A stretch of 64,000 bases of DNA, from the NCBI GenBank assembly GCA_022828595.1, contig JAKGHH010000006.1:9238633-9302632 (forward strand), read 5' to 3'. Shown here one piece after another: positions 50,401-56,400 of this stretch. How positions within the stretch are numbered: the stretch's first letter is position 1; each line of letters begins with the position of its first letter. Source of the stretch: Nelumbo lutea (taxonomy: Eukaryota > Streptophyta > Magnoliopsida > Proteales > Nelumbonaceae). The notes below the pieces were generated by a model. It made no database searches and had not been told where the DNA came from. It saw only the letters and a program-made list of their open reading frames with translations. Made by a program: the position numbers and the translations under genes.

Positions 50401-53400
50401 CTCGACACCCTGGCCAATGCTTTGATCATCCCAAGAATGTTGCTTTTGGTTCTACTTTTTCAGAGTATGTTAGTCAAATTATGTTGAGTCATTGTCGGTT
50501 GGGTCATTTATCTTTTTCTGCTTTAAGCCATTTGTTTCCAAAACTGTTTAAGGAAGTCAGTGTGTCCAATCTCAATTGTGAGTCCTGTTAGTTGTCAAAG
50601 CATTGTAGAAAAAATTACCCTGTGAGCAATAAAAGATCCTCTTTTCTTTTTCATATTGTGCACTCTGATGTGTGGGGGCCATACCATTTATCCTCTATGG
50701 GGGGTTACAGATATTTTATCTTGTTCATTGATGACTTCTCTAGATTCACCTGGATATACTTAATGAAATCCCGGGATGGAAGTCCCAAGACTTGTGAGGC
50801 AATTTCATGAGCTTGTTCTAACTCAATTTGGTACCAGAATTAAGGTTTTCAGATCTGACAATGCAAAAGAGTATTTTGAGAAGAGTTTATCGTTATATCT
50901 TTCAGACATGGGGGTTATTCATCAAAGCTCCTGTGTTAGAACCCCTAAACAAAATGGAGTTGCTGAGAGAAAAAATAGACATATTGTTGAAGTTGCAAGG
51001 AGCCTTTTGTTTGCCTCACATGTTCCCACAAGATTTTGGGGTGATGCTGTACTTACTGCTACCTATCTCATAAACCGTATGCCATCCGGAGTTCTAGGAT
51101 TTAAATCCCCCTTCAGTCTTCTTCATCCAGACAAGGTTCTCTTCCCAATTCCTCTTCGTGTGTTTGGCTGTACCTGCTATGTTCACATTCCAAGTGTGCA
51201 AAGACACAAGTTTGAACCGAAAGCCCACAAATGCATCTTCCTTGGTTACTCCCCCACACAAAAGGGTTATTGCTGTTTTGATCCAAAGACTGGCACCCGA
51301 CATGTCTCTATGGATGTTACCTTTAATGAACTTTCTCCTTTTTATAGTTCCTCTCAGGATGGACTTTGTCCACAGGGGGAGAGTCTGTCACAAGTTTTTG
51401 CTCTTCCTCTTCCTGTCCCAGTTGAGTCTCTTGACAAACCTGTATCCTCACCAAATGAGTCAAGGGAGGATCAGTCACTTCATACCTCTTGTCCAGGGGA
51501 CCCTATTTCTTTACCCCCTCGCCCTATCCATAATCCCAAAGTGTATCAAAGGCAGAGATCCAGGAATGAACAAGTGGTTTCCCTTACAATAGATGAAGCT
51601 CATACATTCCCAATCACAGATGAGATAACAGGTACTGCTTCAACTCCTTTGGAATCATCTTTTCCAGACCTTGATGTCCCCATTGCTGTTAGGAAAGGGA
51701 AGCAGAAGTGTATTGCACACTACATTTCCAAACACCTTTCTTATGATCTGCTTTCTCCTTCATACTTTGCCTATCTCTCTTCTGTTGCTTCTAACCCCAT
51801 TCCTAGGTCTGTCTCAGAAGCTCTTGGGATTCGAGAATGGAGAGATGCCATGGAAACCGAAATGGATGCTCTACATGCAAATGGTACTTGGGAGGTGGTG
51901 GATTTGCCTAAAGGGAAGGATCCGGTTGGGTGCAAGTGGGTTTTCACCATTAAATACAGAGCTGATGGAACTATTGAGAGGTACAAGGCTAGGCTTGTTG
52001 CAAAAGGGTATACACAGACATATGGGATTGACTACCTAGAGACTTTTGCCCCTGTTGCCAAGATGACATCTGTGAGGGTTCTTTTATCTCTGGCAGCTCA
52101 CTTTGATTGGCCTCCCTATCAGTTGGATGTAAAGTATGCATTCCTGAATGGTGATTTACATGAGGAAGTCTACATGTGCCTTCCCCCAGGGATGTATGGG
52201 AAAGATATGCAAGGAAAGGTATGCAGATTGAAGAAATCTCTTTATGGTCTCAAACAATCTCCTAGAGCTTGGTTTGAGAGATTTAGAGCTGCATTGACTC
52301 CGGAGCCTCGGACCATATGTCTGGGACTCTTGATGTATTTTCTTCCCTTTCTCGCTCCTCTACATCTCAAATAGTTACACTTGCTAATGGTTCTACATCT
52401 CCTATCTGTGGTGTTGGTGATGTTGATCTCTCCTCCTTGTCTTTAGCATCTGTTTTATATGTCCCTAAGTTCCCTTTTAACCTTATGTTTGTTAGCAGAT
52501 TAACCAAGTCCCTTAATTGTTCTGTAACCTTCTATCCTTCTTCTTGTGTGTTTCAGGATCTCAAGACGGGGAGGAAGATTGGTGGAGGGCATGAAGCAGG
52601 TGGTTTGTATTACCTTGATGGTGGTGGCCCCCCAGTGGCTTTTCAGTCGTCTCTTACTCCTCTCCAATGGCACTGCAGACTTGGTCATCCCTCTCTCAAG
52701 GCTTTGAAGTTGATGGTTCCTTCCTTAAGTCATTTTTCATCATTAGATTGTGAGTCATGTTAGTTGGGAAAACATCATTGAGTCTCATTTAGTCCAAGAA
52801 TTGATAGTTGTGTCTTAAGTCCTTTTGCTTTAGTTCATTCTGATGTATGGGGCCCAGTTAAAGTGGTGTCATACAATGGGTATAAGTATTTTGTAATCTT
52901 TGTTGATGACTTTTCAAGGATGACATGGATCTATCTTATGAAATACCGTAGTGAATTGTTCTCTATTTTTCAAAAATTTCATGCTGAAATACGCACTCAA
53001 TTTGGTGTTCATATGAAAATTCATCAATACCTAGAACATCATGGGATAATTCATCAAACTTCTTGTGCCTACACCCCGCAACAAAACGGTGTAGCTGAAT
53101 GAAAAAATAGACATCTTCTTGAAACTGCTCGGTCCTTGATGATCAATATAAATGTCCCAAAGCATTTTTGGAGTGATGCTGTTCTTACATCCTGTTTTCT
53201 GATAAATCAGATGCCCATGTCAATCATTGGAAGTCAAACCCCTTTCTCCGTGTTATTTCCCACTTTGTCTCCATTTCCTCTCACCCCAAGAGTCTTTGGC
53301 TGTGTTTGTTTTGTTCAACACTTGGGGCCTGGAGTAGACAAGCTAGATGCTCGAGCTACAAAGTGTATCTTTCTTAGCTATTCGAGGACTCAGAAAGGGT

Positions 53401-56400
53401 ATAAGTGTTATAACCCAAAATCTCATAAATCGTTTGTGTTCTTTGATGTCACCTTCTTTGAATCAGTTCCATTTTTCTCAGATGCCGGGGTCTCTTCTTC
53501 TCCCTCTGTGGTTCCTCTTCCTGTACCGGTTGTGGACACTCTTCCCGTAGCTCCCATTCCTACTGCAGATGCACATCATATGCCTGTTACTACAGAAAGG
53601 CCGCCAATTACTCAAGTGTATACCCGCAGAAGTGCTTCGGCCCCTCCTCCACTTCAGCACCTGTCAACAAATCCTGTTACTGCTCCTTCTCCCTCAGATC
53701 TTGATCTCCCTATTGCTCTGCGGAAAGGTAAACGTACTTGTACTTCTCATCCCATTTCAGACTATGTTTCCATTGCTCACCTTTCTGCTTCTCATTGCAA
53801 GTTTATATCATTACTCTCATCTGTTCCCATTCCCAAGACTGTACAGGTAGTCCTTACCTCCCTAGGGTGGCGGCAAGCCTTGGAAGAAGAACTCTCTGCT
53901 CTACAACATAATCACACGTGGGAACTCACCACTCTTCCTCCTGGTAAGTACACTGTTGGGTGTAAATGGGTCTATATAGTGAAGTATCTTCCTGATGGCA
54001 GTGTGGAACGATTGAAGGCAAGGTTAGTGGCCAAGGCCTATTCTCAGTTATATGGTGTGGACTATATGGAGACATTCTCTCCTATGGCTAAAATTGGTTC
54101 AGTTCGGGTGTTGATTTCATTAGCTGCTATGTATGATTGGCCTCTCGTACAACTTGACATAAAAAATGCATTCCTACATGGTGATCTTGTTGAGGAGGTG
54201 TATATGGAGCAACCACCAGGGTTTGTTGCTCAGGGGGAGACTGGTAAGGTGTGTAGGCTCAAAAAGGCAATCTCTGGACTGAAACAATCTCCACGTGCAT
54301 GGTTTGGCAGGTTCAGTGTTCAGGTTGATCATTCTGTGTTCAGCTATAACTCAAAGGATGGGAAAATCTTGCTAGTCGTTTATGTGGATGATATTGTCAT
54401 AACTGGAAGTGACAGCAATGGAATTGGCAGGCTAAAGAAATTCTTACAGGACCAATTCAATACGAAAGATTTGGAGAAGCTAAGGTATTTCCTAGGAATA
54501 GAGGTTGCGAGGTCAAAACAGGGGACCAACCTATGTCGGAGAAAATATGTTCTTGATCTACTTGAAGAAATAGGGTTGTTAGGTGCTAAACCAGGAGAGA
54601 CTCCTATGGAACTCAATGCCAAGTTGAGTGTGGATGCAGGTGAAGAGTTTGATGATCTTGGAAGATACAGAAGGTTGGTGGGAAAGTTGAACTACCTAAC
54701 CATTACCCGACCAGATATATCATTTGCTGTGAGTGTGGTGAGTCAGTTTATGCAACATCCCCGGGTTCCTCACTGGGAAGCTGTTCTGAGAATTGTTATA
54801 CCTAAAGGGTGCTCCAGGTCGTGGTTTGTTATACCAAAATGGAGGAACTCTTGAGATAGTAGGGTACACAGATGCTGACTGGGCTGGCTCTATATTAGAC
54901 AGGAGATCAATCACATGGTATTGTACCTTCCTGGGTGGCAATCTTGTAACTTGGAAGAGCAAGAAGCAAACAGTGGTGGCAAGAAGTAGTGCAGAAGCAG
55001 AGTATAGGGCTATGGTCCATACCACATGTGAACTAGTATGGCTGAAGAACTTACTACAGGAGATGGGATTCTCAATTGACATACCCATGAAACTATACTG
55101 TGATAACCAAGCTGCTATTCACATCTCATCCAATCCCGTCTTCCATGAAAGAACTAAACATATCGAGGTGGATTGTCACTTTGTGAGAGAGAAAGTGATA
55201 AGTGGGGTAATAACTACATCTCATGTGAGCTCAGGAAATCAGTGGGCAGATCTCTTCACAAAGGGATTGTCTCGGGGTAGAATAGATTACATTTGTAACA
55301 AGCTGGGACCATATGATATATACTCTCCGGCTTAAGGGGGAGTGTTAGAATGCTCGAGTCAGGGGTATTTTGGTCATTTTGGTTTATCTTCTTGAAAGTG
55401 AAAGGTCTATTGTATCTGAGTTTAAGTTATGTGTCCCATCTTCTATGAGGGACAAAATAGTATTTCTTGTAACTCTAAGTTTTTTGAATAAATTCAAGTG
55501 GGTCGGCTAGGAGAGAAGTGATTTTACATTCTCTCTTCTAGTCTGGCCGAATACTCTTCTTCTCTCCTTCTTCTTCTTCCTTCTCTTTTCTTTCTTCTTT
55601 CTTCTTCTCTACTTTGATCTAGAATCTACTAGGGTTTACTCACAAATTGGAACCAAGCCAACTAGTAATATAAAGGACAAACTACTAATAAATTGACTAG
55701 AAAGCCCATTTATATAACTTACTAGAGATGCAAGAAAAGATTAATAAATTTTTGGTATATAACCTACAAGTAGGAGCAGAGCTAGTATTTAGGGAAAATC
55801 TATGATGCTGGAAAGGTGTGGTATCGAAAGAGTTTTGACCAATCAAAACCCACCCATGAATTTTGATAAATTACACCTGATAAGCTACCACGTTTATAAT
55901 TTGGATATCATATATTTTCCATATCATAGTTGGACCCATTTTTTATTTTAGAGGGTCAAAATCTAAATGGGATTTAAATGGGTATTAAGGGGAATTTCAA
56001 GGTAGGGGGGGGCATGGCTCCCCTCTGCCACCCTCTAGCTCCGTCCCTGCTACAAGCATGTCATAGTAAAAATATGGTGCTTACAAGATTCTGAAGTAGT
56101 TACTAGGTAAAAAAAGGGCAACCCAGTGGACAATGCTCCCACCAATGTGGGGTCTAGGAAGGACAGATGTATGCAGCCTTACCCCTGCACATTCAGGGAG
56201 GCTGTTTCCAAGATTTGAACCCTGGTCACCCAGGTTGCAATGGAGCAACCCAACCGTTTTGCCAAGACCCACCCTTAAAGTTTTTATTATTGATAAGATC
56301 CTAAAAAGCAGTGCTTTCCTTGGCTATCATTTAGACTTGGAAAAAAAGTTTACCCAACCCAACCCGAATAAACAGGGTTAGGGTCTCATATATAGCTACC

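Larger units (their letters stand above)
47791..52296 (+). mobile_element. Copia LTR retrotransposon J, 3'-deleted, nested in copia I
   Basis: It begins with an LTR (47791 to about 48095) and primer site TGGTATCAGAGC (48096-48107), followed by gag, zinc knuckle, protease, integrase and RT up to WFERFRAAL. At 52297 the sequence switches to copia I protease ([10 protein letters not shown]). The rest of J RT, RNase H and the 3' LTR are gone, with a little of I. A large deletion after insertion explains this; the target duplication is lost with it. Confidence 0.85.
45661..55644 (+). mobile_element. Copia LTR retrotransposon I, host of partial copia J
   Basis: LTRs at 45661-45953 (293 bp) and 55343-55644 (302 bp), TGTTAGAATG...ACTCACA, with about 10 substitutions plus small indels (about 3.4%). 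The exact primer site TGGTATCAGAGC is at 45954-45965 and the polypurine tract AAGGGGGAG ends at 55342. Flanking pentamers AACTG (45656-45660) and AATTG (55645-55649) differ at one base. Gag is at 46695-47790, then copia J (47791-52296), then protease, integrase, RT and RNase H at 52297-55335. Stops and a deletion in RT make it inactive. Confidence 0.92.
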
